Notes: a model not told the origin generated them from the letters alone. A DNA stretch of 30,004 nucleotides from DATIJP01 sp964569185 (GCA_964569185.1 CAZMTP010000014.1:1-30004), one strand, 5' to 3'; shown: positions 8,711 through 16,205, counted from the stretch's first letter. Made by a program: numbers and translations.

Positions 8711-8807
8711 ATCTTGCCTATCCTGCCGCACTGCGATCCTGCTTATCTTGTTCTCCTAAGAATAAACAGGATAAAGAAGATCGCTAATGCGGCAGGATAG
8801 GCAGGAT
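8711..8807. repeat. 97-bp long hairpin (REP/MITE-like), probable operon end
   Basis: The left arm (8711-8752) and right arm (8765-8807) are nearly complementary over about 42 bases, with a 12-base loop and one bulge. The outer arms carry CCTATCCTGCCGCA and its complement. The TATCCTGC word also recurs within each arm, as in short interspersed palindromic repeats. It lies immediately after cyoE. As RNA it would fold strongly, so it may serve as a terminator or 3' stabiliser, although no clear U tract follows. Confidence 0.7.
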
Positions 8808-8836
8808 TGTGTTATCTTGTGTAACAAAATGTAATT

Positions 8837-9556
8837 ATGAAAAAAGCGATTGTAATAGGAGCTTCTTCTGGAATTGGCAGAACACTTGCCAAAAAACTGG
8901 CCCGAGAGGGATATGAACTGGGACTTGCTGCCCGTCGTTTAGAGCTTCTCATTACATTACAAAAAGAGATTCCCACCCCCAGTGTTGTCAAACAGATCGA
9001 TGTGACTAATGTTCCAGAAGCGATTAAACTTTTAAAAGCATTGATCATGGAGATGCAAGGGGTTGACCTGATTGTAGTAAACGCAGGCGTACTCTTTAAA
9101 AATGATGCGTTTGAATGGGAAAAAGAGGCGATGACGATCCAAGTCAATGTGATGGGATTTGCTGCGATGGCGCATACAGCAATGGACTATTTTTTAAAAA
9201 GGGGACAAGGCCATCTTGTCGGCATCTCTTCCATCAGTGCGCTTCGTGGGGAAGCAGATGCGCCCTCTTACAATGCTTCCAAAGCCTTTGTGTCCAATTT
9301 TTTAGAGGGGTTGCGAATGAAAGCGATCCATGAAAAAAAAGAGATTTGTGTGACAGACATTCAACCGGGTTGGGTCGATACTATTATGGCACAAGGCGAA
9401 AAGACTTTTTGGATGGCCTCTCAAGAAAAAGCAGTAGAGCAGATCTATGCGGCGATCGCGCATCAGCGGGCACATGCGTACATTACACACCGCTGGCGCC
9501 TCATGGCTTGGCTCTTAAAATTAATGCCTCGTTTTCTCTATGAGCGTTTTTTTTAA
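8837..9556 (+). CDS. Short-chain dehydrogenase/reductase
   Basis: This is a cytoplasmic NAD(P)-dependent oxidoreductase of the classical SDR family. The Rossmann nucleotide-binding motif GASSGIG is at residues 8-14 and NAG follows at the end of strand 4. The catalytic set is S132, Y145 and K149, in ISSISA and SYNASK. The length of 239 aa is typical. The substrate cannot be told from the sequence; the C-terminus (WRLMAWLLKLMPRFLYERFF) is hydrophobic and may associate with the membrane or a lipid substrate, as in SDRs similar to YbbO and DltE. It stands alone between the long hairpin and a convergent unit. Confidence 0.9.
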   Translation: MKKAIVIGASSGIGRTLAKKLAREGYELGLAARRLELLITLQKEIPTPSVVKQIDVTNVPEAIKLLKALIMEMQGVDLIVVNAGVLFKNDAFEWEKEAMTIQVNVMGFAAMAHTAMDYFLKRGQGHLVGISSISALRGEADAPSYNASKAFVSNFLEGLRMKAIHEKKEICVTDIQPGWVDTIMAQGEKTFWMASQEKAVEQIYAAIAHQRAHAYITHRWRLMAWLLKLMPRFLYERFF

Positions 9557-9578
9557 ATCTGAATTTATAACCATTCTC

Positions 9579-9911
9579 TTAACGATCTGACCTAGCAAGC
9601 CAAGCAAAACAATCAAAATAGCGGTCTAAATCTTGAAGAGATGTTTTGTATTCGTCACTTCCAAGAGCGGCGGCAGCAAACAGTTCGCGCACTCGTAAAA
9701 TTTCTCTTAGATGTCCTTTCCATCGAGGATCTTCGACGGTGAGATAAAATAAATCTAAAGCTCGTGCGACAGCGCCCCAGTAGCGTGGTTGATTGCCCTT
9801 AGCTCGAAGAACTCGACTTACTTCACTCCCAATATTTGCCATTTGTTCGACAAGAGAAAACTTCGCCCAACGGGCTCTAACTGATTCTAAGTGTTCTCGC
9901 TTTGCAGTCAT
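9579..9911 (-). CDS. Conserved hypothetical partner of DUF5674
   Basis: This soluble, helical protein of 110 aa has no signal peptide or metal motif. The recognisable phrases are LVEQMANIGSEVSR, FYLTVEDPRWKG and LREILRVREL. From memory, small proteins with these phrases are often encoded next to DUF5674 genes in unrelated bacteria, but I know no function. The start overlaps the end of the upstream gene by 4 bases (ATGA), so the two are translated together. The compact two-gene layout resembles a toxin-antitoxin module; that is only a suggestion from layout. Confidence 0.75.
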   Translation of the reverse strand: MTAKREHLESVRARWAKFSLVEQMANIGSEVSRVLRAKGNQPRYWGAVARALDLFYLTVEDPRWKGHLREILRVRELFAAAALGSDEYKTSLQDLDRYFDCFAWLARSDR

Positions 9912-10261
9912 GTTTGTTTGACCAGTTGATGGACGATTTCTCGAATTTTTTGACGGATTGCGGGATCATCCACTCCTCGAGAATCATTACCTTGAGAAGG
10001 TCTCAGATTAATCACTGAATCATATTCGATCCATTCATCTCCGGATTCCTGCAGGTAGAGATTGATTCCCCAGAGGTCTGCTTGTTTTGATCCATTCTCT
10101 AATAGGATCTCTTCTCCATCTGAATGCATTGTCATTCCAGCAATCATAATCGCTCGTTCTATATCTACAACTGCTTTGACCAGTGAGCCATATCTGCTTT
10201 TCAATTCCAGGTCAAGCAGATCAGCTTTTTGCACTTGCTGTTCAATGAACTTGGTTGGCAT
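9908..10261 (-). CDS. DUF5674 family protein
   Basis: This 117-aa protein carries the hallmark segments of DUF5674: VKAVVDIERAIM, a His-Ser-Asp/Glu-Glu segment (MHSDGEEILLENGSKQADLWGIN, residues about 45-67), WIEYDSVINLRPSQGN and SRGVDDPAIR. The biochemical role is unknown. The conserved acidic, His and Arg residues could form an active site, but this is not shown. GAGGA lies eight bases before the ATG, and a candidate promoter is at 10284-10313. It is the first gene of a two-gene minus-strand unit that converges on the SDR gene. Confidence 0.8.
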   Translation of the reverse strand: MPTKFIEQQVQKADLLDLELKSRYGSLVKAVVDIERAIMIAGMTMHSDGEEILLENGSKQADLWGINLYLQESGDEWIEYDSVINLRPSQGNDSRGVDDPAIRQKIREIVHQLVKQT

Positions 10262-10283
10262 ATCAAATCCTCAGGAAATTCCG

Positions 10284-10313
10284 AGAATAGCATGAAACAA
10301 CCTGGGAAAGCAA
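10284..10313 (-). promoter_or_regulatory. Candidate promoter of the DUF5674 unit
   Basis: On the minus strand TTGCTT (10313-10308) and TATTCT (10289-10284) are 18 bases apart, 22 bases before the start codon. It is a moderate consensus match in the right position. Confidence 0.4.
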
Positions 10314-10326
10314 GAACAAGGGCTAA

Positions 10327-10488
10327 AAGGGCTGTCTAAAGGGAAAAATAAATGGCAAAGAATATACCATCCGAGCAGGAGAGGGAATTGTGATTCCGCC
10401 TCACTTGCCTCACGAATGGACAGCTCTAGAAGATACGATTGACTTAGAACTGTTTAGTCCACCCAGAGAGGAGCCAAACTTCAGGTAA
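10327..10488 (+). pseudogene. Cupin-domain gene remnant
   Basis: A plus-strand frame without a usable start reads LKGKINGKEYTIRAGEGI, then VIPPHLPHEWTALEDTI, then DLELFSPPREE, and ends at TAA 10486-10488. This is the C-terminal half of a small single-domain cupin, including the PPHxPH metal-binding element (His-Leu-Pro-His) and the usual closing FSPPRE. The N-terminal half is missing: an in-frame stop lies just upstream at 10324-10326. The fragment occupies most of the otherwise gene-free stretch 10262-10511. It is a relic unless a non-canonical start is used. Confidence 0.7.
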
Positions 10489-10511
10489 ATTCTCGTCTTA
10501 TTGAGAAGTAG

Positions 10512-10540
10512 TTTAAATTTATTAGTCCAGACTATATAAT
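10512..10540 (+). promoter_or_regulatory. Promoter of the cold-shock gene
   Basis: TTTAAA (10512-10517) and a perfect TATAAT (10535-10540) have 17-base spacing. The predicted leader to the TTG start is about 80 bases. Long leaders are usual for cold-shock mRNAs and may fold in a temperature-dependent way. Confidence 0.5.
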
Positions 10541-10628
10541 GCTGATTGATTACTCATTGAGGGACTTTTACAAGGTCGCTCAAAAAAGATTCCATTTGAA
10601 AGTATGTAAATAAGACAAGGAGGAAATT

Positions 10629-10835
10629 TTGGCAAAATCTAGAGGTACAGTTAAGTTTTTCAACTCACAAAAAGGCTTTGGGTTCATCACCCCTGACAGC
10701 GGTGGTAAAGATCTTTTTGTTCACGCTAACAATATTAATGGCAGCCCTGAGTCCATGCGCGAAGGACAAAAAGTTGAGTATGTAGAAGGTCAAGGGCGCA
10801 AAGGTCCAGAAGCTACAGATGTAACAATTCTCTAA
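10629..10835 (+). CDS. csp: Cold-shock protein (CspA family)
   Basis: This is a single-stranded nucleic-acid-binding protein of the CspA type, acting as an RNA chaperone in the cytoplasm. Its 68 aa form one cold-shock domain. RNP1 reads KGFGFI, RNP2 reads DLFVH, and the N-terminus GTVKFFNSQKGFGFITPD is canonical. The start is TTG at 10629 with a perfect AGGAGG eight bases upstream and no in-frame ATG nearby. It is monocistronic with its own promoter. Confidence 0.95.
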   Translation: MAKSRGTVKFFNSQKGFGFITPDSGGKDLFVHANNINGSPESMREGQKVEYVEGQGRKGPEATDVTIL

Positions 10836-10911
10836 ATAAGTAGAAAATTTGTTTTTCTCAGATGGAAGAATTGCTTTTGCTTGAACAGAGTTAAGATTCT
10901 ATTGCTGTGAG

Positions 10912-11133
10912 ATGGTTTTGAATCTCTTTAAAAAAAATACTTTGTTTAGCTTGCTAACTGGTCTGTTTTTTATCATGGAAAACAGTGGCTTGGCAATCTC
11001 TTCCATCTGGCAAGGGTTCACAAGCGACTGGAATGTGCCAGGGAACTGGGCAGAATTAGAGATCCGAGATCATGAGCTGGCAAAAAAATACAATAATCAA
11101 GAAGCGATGCTGCGCTGCGCTTGGAGATTCTAG
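10912..11133 (+). pseudogene. Short exported protein, probable remnant of a surface protein
   Basis: This 73-aa reading frame has a basic start, a hydrophobic core (LFSLLTGLFFIM) and then the segment SIWQGFTSDWNVPGNWAE. The W-Q-G ... D-W-N-x-P-x-N-W pattern is common at the beginning of the passenger region of large bacterial surface or autotransporter-like proteins. The frame stops soon afterwards in unrelated-looking sequence, so this is probably a truncated N-terminus. It lies between the cold-shock gene and a broken beta-propeller gene. Function is unknown and the coding status uncertain. Confidence 0.4.
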
Positions 11134-11150
11134 TCTGTTAAAGGAATTTT

Positions 11151-12420
11151 ATGAAATTTAGACAGTGTTTTTTCTTTGTATTAATTTCTCTTTTCTCTCA
11201 TGTAATTGCGCTGTTTTCTTCAACCAATGCCTATGTCTGAAACACCACTAGTAGTTCAGTCAGTGTTATTGATACTGCGACGAATCATGTGATCGCAACA
11301 ATCAGTGTAGGCATGTCTCCGGATAGCCTTGCAATTATACCGGATAATACAAAAGTCTATGTGGCAAATTTTGGAAGCAACTCAGTGAGTGTGATTGGCA
11401 CGGCCACAAATACTGTGATCGCAACCATCACTTCTGGATTAGGCACCGGTCCTTCTAGAATCGCTATTACGCCGGATGGCACAAAAGCCTATGTGTCTAA
11501 TTTTTCGAGCTTTTCTGAAAGCATTATCGATACTGCATCTAATACGGTAATTGCAACAATCAATTTTGGAGCTGGCAATATTCCTGGTTTCATTGCATTT
11601 ACTCCTGATGGTAAAAAGGCATTAGTGGCAATTTCAGGTGCTAGCAATGTTGTAGCCATCATAGACACTTCAACGAGTACGGTGATCGCAAACCCTATAG
11701 TAAATACCAATCCATTATTTATCGCTATTACATCAGATGGCACAAAAGCTTTTGTGGGAAATAACAGCGGCACCAATGTGATGAATATTGTCGACCTCAC
11801 GTTAAATATGGTGATCGCAAGCCCTGTAGTAGGCACCAATCCCTCTGTCACTGCTTTTACTCCAGATGGATTAACAGCTATTGTTACTAATCAAGGAGGC
11901 AATTCAATAAGCTTTATTGATGTTGCGACAAATGCAGTATTGGGTGCGCCCATTGGAGGCTTTGCGACCCCTAATGACATCCTTATTTCTCAGGATGGCA
12001 CAATAGCCTATATAGAAAATTTTGCTGCAAACACAGTCAGTGTCTTCAATATTGCGGCGAGAATGATAGTGGGTACTATCCCCGTTGGAAGTAATCCAAT
12101 TTTCATGGCCTTTAACCTGGATAAAACACTCATTTATGTATCAAATTCTACTAGCAATACTGTTAGTGTCATTAGCACTTTGACCAATTCTGTAATAGCC
12201 ACTATTCCAGTTGGTTCTTTTCCTAGTGTTTCTGATTTTTCGCAATGCAGCTTTGACCGATCTTGCTGGGACAGTATTACCACCTTCTTTGGAATTCCAA
12301 GACCATGATCGAAAAAAGAAACAGGCCTATTCCTATTTCATTATTGCAGTCGATCAAGCGGGCAATATGCTTTTGCTAGGTTCTGTCACGGTATTGCCAA
12401 TTGGCAGCGCTGTCTTTTAA
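11151..12420 (+). pseudogene. Exported YVTN beta-propeller protein, disrupted
   Basis: The gene starts at the ATG at 11151, with AAGGA upstream, and encodes a signal peptide (MKFRQCFFFVLISLFSHVIA). After AYV there is an in-frame TGA at 11238-11240. The continuation NTTSSSVSVIDTATNHVIAT is the first propeller repeat of the YVTN/40-residue type. About eight repeats follow (VYVANFGSNSVSVIG, AYVSNFSSFSESIID, IYVSNSTSNTVSVIST). The main open part runs from about 11289 to 12308. Removing one T from the T5 run at 12236-12240 restores the frame into RNAALTDLAG...VTVLPIGSAVF, ending at 12418-12420. The two lesions make it a pseudogene unless read-through or slippage occurs. When intact it would be a secreted or surface adhesin-like propeller. 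Confidence 0.8.
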
Positions 12421-12466
12421 ATCTGAATTTTTTTAGAATTCTCTCTTTTAATTCCATAGGAACAAT

Positions 12467-13348
12467 ATGAAAAAATTTCTTCTCTATTTCCTACTTATTT
12501 TTCCTTTGCTTTTGTCAGCGCAAGCAGCGCCGACGTTATCGCAGCAGCTGGAGGCTGCTGTTGCTTATATCCAGACAGTATCTGAATGCAAGCCGGAAAT
12601 TGCTCTTGTCCTAGGCACTGGCTTAGGCGGGATTGCAGAGCAGATCGAAGTCGAAGCCGAAATTCCCTATGAGCAAATTCCTGGATTTCCTGTCACAACC
12701 ACTGAACACCATGCAGGAAAATTGATCTTGGGCACTTTTAAAGGGAGATCGATTGTAGCAATGCAGGGGAGGTTACATCTTTATGAAGGGTATACATGCC
12801 AGCAAGTCACTTTTCCAATCCGTGTGATGAAATCTCTGGGTGCCGATACGTTGATTTTGACCAATATCGCTGGTGGCATCAATCCTACTTATCATTCTGG
12901 CGATATCATGATCATTGAAGATCATATTAACCTTCTCTCTGATAGCCCGCTTATTGGGCCCAATGACCCTAAAATTGGTCCGCGCTGGCCCGATCTGTAT
13001 GGTTGCTATGATCCAAACTCTATCGCTCTTTTGGAACAGATTGCACAGCGCCTTGAGATTCCTGTCAGGAGAGGGATCTATGCAGCCCTCAAAGGCCCTG
13101 CCCTTGAGACCAAAGCGGAGTACAAAATGCTCTATATTATTGGCGCGGATGCGATCGGCATGTCCACAGTTCCTGAAACTCTTGCTGCGGTCCATATGGG
13201 CATGAAAGTGATCGGTGTGTCCATTATCACCGATTGCTGCTACTATGAAACGGTCCAGGCTGCCAATATTCCTGAAATCATTAAAAATGCGAATGTTGCC
13301 GAACCCAAAGTATCCCGTCTGATTTCTGAATTAATTCAGGAGATTTAA
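12467..13348 (+). CDS. punA: Exported purine nucleoside phosphorylase (trimeric type)
   Basis: This enzyme splits purine nucleosides with phosphate into base and ribose-1-phosphate. The PNP signatures are VLGTGLGG, the phosphate-site His pair in TTTEHHAGKL, GRLHLYEGY, the ITNxAGG-like LTNIAGGINPTYHSGD, GPALETKAEY with the purine-site Glu at residue 214, and GMSTVPE. It is unusual in two ways. It has a clear Sec signal peptide (MKKFLLYFLLIFPLLLSAQA), and the purine-contacting Asn of ITN near the C-terminus is Asp256 (SIITDCC). The 293-aa length equals a normal PNP plus the signal. AGGA lies before the ATG. The glycosyltransferase that follows five bases later is probably in the same operon. 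Confidence 0.92.
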   Translation: MKKFLLYFLLIFPLLLSAQAAPTLSQQLEAAVAYIQTVSECKPEIALVLGTGLGGIAEQIEVEAEIPYEQIPGFPVTTTEHHAGKLILGTFKGRSIVAMQGRLHLYEGYTCQQVTFPIRVMKSLGADTLILTNIAGGINPTYHSGDIMIIEDHINLLSDSPLIGPNDPKIGPRWPDLYGCYDPNSIALLEQIAQRLEIPVRRGIYAALKGPALETKAEYKMLYIIGADAIGMSTVPETLAAVHMGMKVIGVSIITDCCYYETVQAANIPEIIKNANVAEPKVSRLISELIQEI

Positions 13349-13353
13349 GAACG

Positions 13354-14103
13354 ATGAATTTTCGCCTGCTTATTCTCTGTTGTGCTGTTTTATTTGGATG
13401 TTTCAGAGTAGATGTTTTAGCTACAGAACAAAAAAATATCGGTTTATTGATCGTGGCTACTGGGAAATATATCTCTTTCGTAGATCCTTTGATTCAGTCT
13501 GCAAAGAAATATTTTTGTCTACAGCATCATGTCACCTATTTTGTCTTTACGGACCAAGAATTTCAACCTCCTGAAAACACAGTTTGTGTCTATCAGCCCC
13601 GACTAGGGTGGCCCTATGATACAATGATGCGCTACAACGTCTATTTCAACAACCAACAGCTTTTTGCAGAGCAAGACTATCTTTTTGCATGCGACGCCGA
13701 CATGTTATTTGTAGGGGATGTAGGGGAGGAAATTTTGGGAAAGAGGGTGGCGACCTTAAACCCTGGTTACATAGGAAAAATAGGTCCATACGAGAGAAAT
13801 GTTAATTCCAAGGCGTGTGTGTGGCCCCGTGAAGGACGCTACTATTTTGCGGGAGGATTTTATGGGGGAGAAAGAGAGGCTTTCCTGCATATCCTTAAAA
13901 CCAACATCGATCGTATTGATATCGACTTAAAGCGAGGCATTATTGCACTCTGGCACGATGAAAGTCATTGGAATCGCTATTGTATTGATTTTCCTCCTTC
14001 AGTGATTTTGAATCCTTCTTATTGTTATCCTGAAAGTTGGCAGTTGCCTTACCCAAAAAAACTGATTGCTTTAGATAAAAATCATGTTGAATTCCGTAAA
14101 TAA
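13354..14103 (+). CDS. Exported GT6-family glycosyltransferase (ABO/alpha-galactosyltransferase type)
   Basis: This is a retaining alpha-1,3-galactosyl- or GalNAc-transferase-like enzyme of family GT6. After a signal peptide (RLLILCCAVLFGCFRVDVLA) it has NIGLLIVATGKY, the metal-nucleotide motif DAD at residues 114-116 (animal enzymes have DVD), AGGFYGG, and the family hallmark LWHDESHWNRY with WHDESH at residues 200-205. The ILNPSYCYPES segment also aligns with the C-terminal part of animal GT6 proteins. At 249 aa it is a bare catalytic domain. Keeping DxD implies metal dependence, unlike the NxN bacterial GT6 enzymes. Its lumenal export is odd because activated sugars are cytoplasmic. It overlaps the next gene by 20 bases. 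Confidence 0.85.
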   Translation: MNFRLLILCCAVLFGCFRVDVLATEQKNIGLLIVATGKYISFVDPLIQSAKKYFCLQHHVTYFVFTDQEFQPPENTVCVYQPRLGWPYDTMMRYNVYFNNQQLFAEQDYLFACDADMLFVGDVGEEILGKRVATLNPGYIGKIGPYERNVNSKACVWPREGRYYFAGGFYGGEREAFLHILKTNIDRIDIDLKRGIIALWHDESHWNRYCIDFPPSVILNPSYCYPESWQLPYPKKLIALDKNHVEFRK

Positions 14104-14929
14104 AGTTCCCTTATGGCTCTTGCTTCTGTTTAGCTCTATTCTTGGAGCCTACTCACCTAAGAGCCAATTTTCAGAACTGCCAGAAAAGCCGCTCGCAGTT
14201 GTGATCACCTCTTATAATAACAAAGCCTGGGTGAGAAGAAATTTAGAGTCTGTATTTATTCAGGATTACTCCAATTATCGTGTCATTTATGTGGATGATG
14301 CCTCTTTTGATGGCACAGCGGATGAAGTGGAACTTCTTGTTAGATTCTATGGAAAAGAATCGCAGTTTACTTTGATCCGCAATACAGAGCGTGTAGGGGG
14401 GATGTGCAATCTTTACCGGGTAACACATAGTTGTGCAGATCATGAAATCATAGCTAATTTAGACGGGGACGACTGGTTGCCGCACAATCAGGTGTTGAAA
14501 AGGATCAATATAGCTTATTCGACACAAAATGTTTGGTTGACCTATGGGACCCTTGTGATGTATCCCAAGGGCGGTTATAAGTGGAGTATTCCTATCCCGC
14601 AAGAGATCATTGAAAGAAACGCCTTTAGAGAATGTCGGTGCCCATCACATTTTAAAACTTTTTATGCCTGGCTATTTAAAAAAATCGATGAAGAGGACTT
14701 AAAATATCAGGGAGAATTTGCTCCCATGGCGTGGGATCAAGCATTTATGTTTCCGATGATTGAAATGGCAGGGGAGAGACACCTCTGTATCCCTGAAATC
14801 ACCTATGTTTATAATTTTTTAAATCCGATTAGCGAAAATAGGATTAATGCACAGAGACAAAGAGATATCGAAGCCTATTTTAGGGCCAAAAGACCGTATG
14901 CTAGATTAGAAGAAAGCCCTCTAAAGTAA
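14084..14929 (+). CDS. Exported GT2-family glycosyltransferase
   Basis: This is an inverting GT-A glycosyltransferase. A hydrophobic leader (VPLWLLLLFSSILGAYS) precedes the typical opening LAVVITSYNNKAWVRRNLES, the nucleotide-binding VIYVDDASFDGTADE and the DxD region NLDGDDWLP near residue 127. The C-terminal half contains MAWDQAFMFPMIEMAG in the acceptor region. Like the GT6 gene just upstream, it carries a signal peptide and has no further membrane helices, so it is predicted to leave the cytoplasm. The donor and acceptor are unknown. The 20-base overlap with the GT6 gene suggests coupled translation. Confidence 0.85.
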   Translation: MLNSVNKVPLWLLLLFSSILGAYSPKSQFSELPEKPLAVVITSYNNKAWVRRNLESVFIQDYSNYRVIYVDDASFDGTADEVELLVRFYGKESQFTLIRNTERVGGMCNLYRVTHSCADHEIIANLDGDDWLPHNQVLKRINIAYSTQNVWLTYGTLVMYPKGGYKWSIPIPQEIIERNAFRECRCPSHFKTFYAWLFKKIDEEDLKYQGEFAPMAWDQAFMFPMIEMAGERHLCIPEITYVYNFLNPISENRINAQRQRDIEAYFRAKRPYARLEESPLK

Positions 14930-14932
14930 GCT

Positions 14933-15661
14933 TTAACGAGACGCTCTTTGCAATAGATCGGTGACATTAGAATCTTTTAACATTTCCAATACAGTCACAC
15001 GATAGAATTCAGGGTCAGGGGTGGGTATAGGCAGTTTTTTTGCATAATCGAATAGCAAATTTCCAATTTCTATTGTTGTGGGTTTAAAATTATATTTCAA
15101 AAAATCAAAGTAGTGTTTTAGATAAGGACTCTGTGCCCATTGGAGGAAGTTATTGAGCCAGACAGCATCTCCAGTTTTGTCTAGATTGCGAAGTGTTAGA
15201 TAATCTTCCCAGGCTTGAATCATTAAGATCGCAATATATTGCTCGTCAATCACTGAGGCAACAGTTTCAACAGTGGGCTCTTTTTGCGATGCAAATTTGT
15301 ATAGTTCCAAATTATTAGGATATAAACTGGCTAAAAATTCAGGTCGTGCATTAGTGCTGCTTGCCAATGTTTTGTTTGGATAGAGCCAGAGTTTATCGAT
15401 CGCTTCTTTGGTGAATGTGGCTTTATTGACTTTTTCCTGTTCTTCCAAGTTGAATGCAGACATAACCAGGCTGAAACCGATTAAGACCACAGCCACGTTA
15501 GCCATGATTGTGATGAAGATATTAAGGCGAGATTTAGGGAATTTAGTGGGACGAATGAAAATAGAGATCAGCAAGCTGCACAAGAGCACAAACAGCACAA
15601 TGTAGAGTACAGTATGCGAAGACAGAAAAGAACGCAATGTGATTGCAACGAGCATGGACAC
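14933..15661 (-). CDS. Membrane-anchored protein of unknown function
   Basis: I do not recognise this 242-aa protein. Two hydrophobic helices near the N-terminus (about residues 18-36, VLYIVLFVLLCSLLISIFI, and 50-65, MANVAVVLIGFSLVMSAF) are followed by a soluble region. That region is helical and rich in aromatic residues (LQWAQSPYLKHYFDFLKYNF) and ends in a short basic tail. The topology suggests an inner-membrane anchor with a cytoplasmic or periplasmic helical domain. It converges on the GT2 gene with 3 bases between the stops. It may be the second gene of a unit with 15701-16035. Confidence 0.7.
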   Translation of the reverse strand: MSMLVAITLRSFLSSHTVLYIVLFVLLCSLLISIFIRPTKFPKSRLNIFITIMANVAVVLIGFSLVMSAFNLEEQEKVNKATFTKEAIDKLWLYPNKTLASSTNARPEFLASLYPNNLELYKFASQKEPTVETVASVIDEQYIAILMIQAWEDYLTLRNLDKTGDAVWLNNFLQWAQSPYLKHYFDFLKYNFKPTTIEIGNLLFDYAKKLPIPTPDPEFYRVTVLEMLKDSNVTDLLQRASR

Positions 15662-15700
15662 TCCAATAACTATTGGCCCAGTCCTGCATATATCATAAGG

Positions 15701-15853
15701 TTATCTTTTATTAGAACAGACAACCCTACCTGGAAGATAAGACAAAGCAGTCATTTGAGCGCTCCATTCTTCTGCAAGCAAATCCATCAAATCTGGACTT
15801 GGTTGCTTTATAGTAGATACTTCCGGATTTAGAGTTTCACCTACCATCTGCAT
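15701..15853 (-). pseudogene. C-terminal continuation of the small membrane protein in the -1 frame
   Basis: The -1 frame relative to the preceding 60-aa reading frame reads KRKPICVGDLSEYLMQMVGE, then TLNPEVSTIKQPSPDLMDLL, then AEEWSAQMTALSYLPG, ending at TAA 15701-15703. It is open from the A-rich stretch near 15891-15903 (CAAAAAGAAAAC on the minus strand). Adding one A there would fuse the two halves into about 111 aa. Alternatively it is a separate 50-aa gene started at the ATG in the TGATG overlap at 15851-15853. No good ribosome binding site precedes that ATG, so I favour a frameshifted single gene. Confidence 0.45.
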
Positions 15854-16035
15854 CAAATATTCAGAGAGATCACCCACACAGATTGGTTTTCTTTTTGCTG
15901 TTTGACATACCGATAATAGAGCGCCCCAGTGATGATGCCGATCGCAGTAATCTTAGGAGAATATTTTAGAGCGCCTACTACAACAGCTGTACATAAGCTT
16001 CCTATTAATCCGGATTGCAATTTATTAACCGACAT
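15853..16035 (-). CDS. Small membrane protein (N-terminal part of a probable frameshifted gene)
   Basis: This minus-strand frame starts at the ATG at 16035 with AGAGG eight bases upstream. It encodes 60 aa with two weak hydrophobic segments (LIGSLCTAVVVGALKY and ITAIGIITGALYYRYV), of the GxxG-rich kind seen in small membrane proteins. Its last dozen residues (KENQSVWVISLNI) look unlike coding sequence. The overlapping -1 frame continues as a plausible protein, so the 60-aa product may be the truncated half of a 111-aa protein. Confidence 0.55.
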   Translation of the reverse strand: MSVNKLQSGLIGSLCTAVVVGALKYSPKITAIGIITGALYYRYVKQQKENQSVWVISLNI

Positions 16036-16133
16036 AATTCGCCTCTATGTTTATTTTTTTGCAAGCGGCCAGGATTGTGTTCTAAATTTTAAAAAAAAAC
16101 AATAACTTTTAGGTTCAAATGATGCAGAAAAAT

Positions 16134-16163
16134 TTGTGCAGTTGCGTTGCGCTTGTGTATAAT
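16134..16163 (+). promoter_or_regulatory. Promoter of the sugar cluster
   Basis: TTGTGC (16134-16139) and a perfect TATAAT (16158-16163) have 18-base spacing. It lies 43 bases before the first gene of the plus-strand nucleotide-sugar cluster. Confidence 0.55.
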
Positions 16164-16205
16164 ATTTTTTCAATCTAAATTAGCCTAAAAAAGCCGAGGA
16201 AGCGG

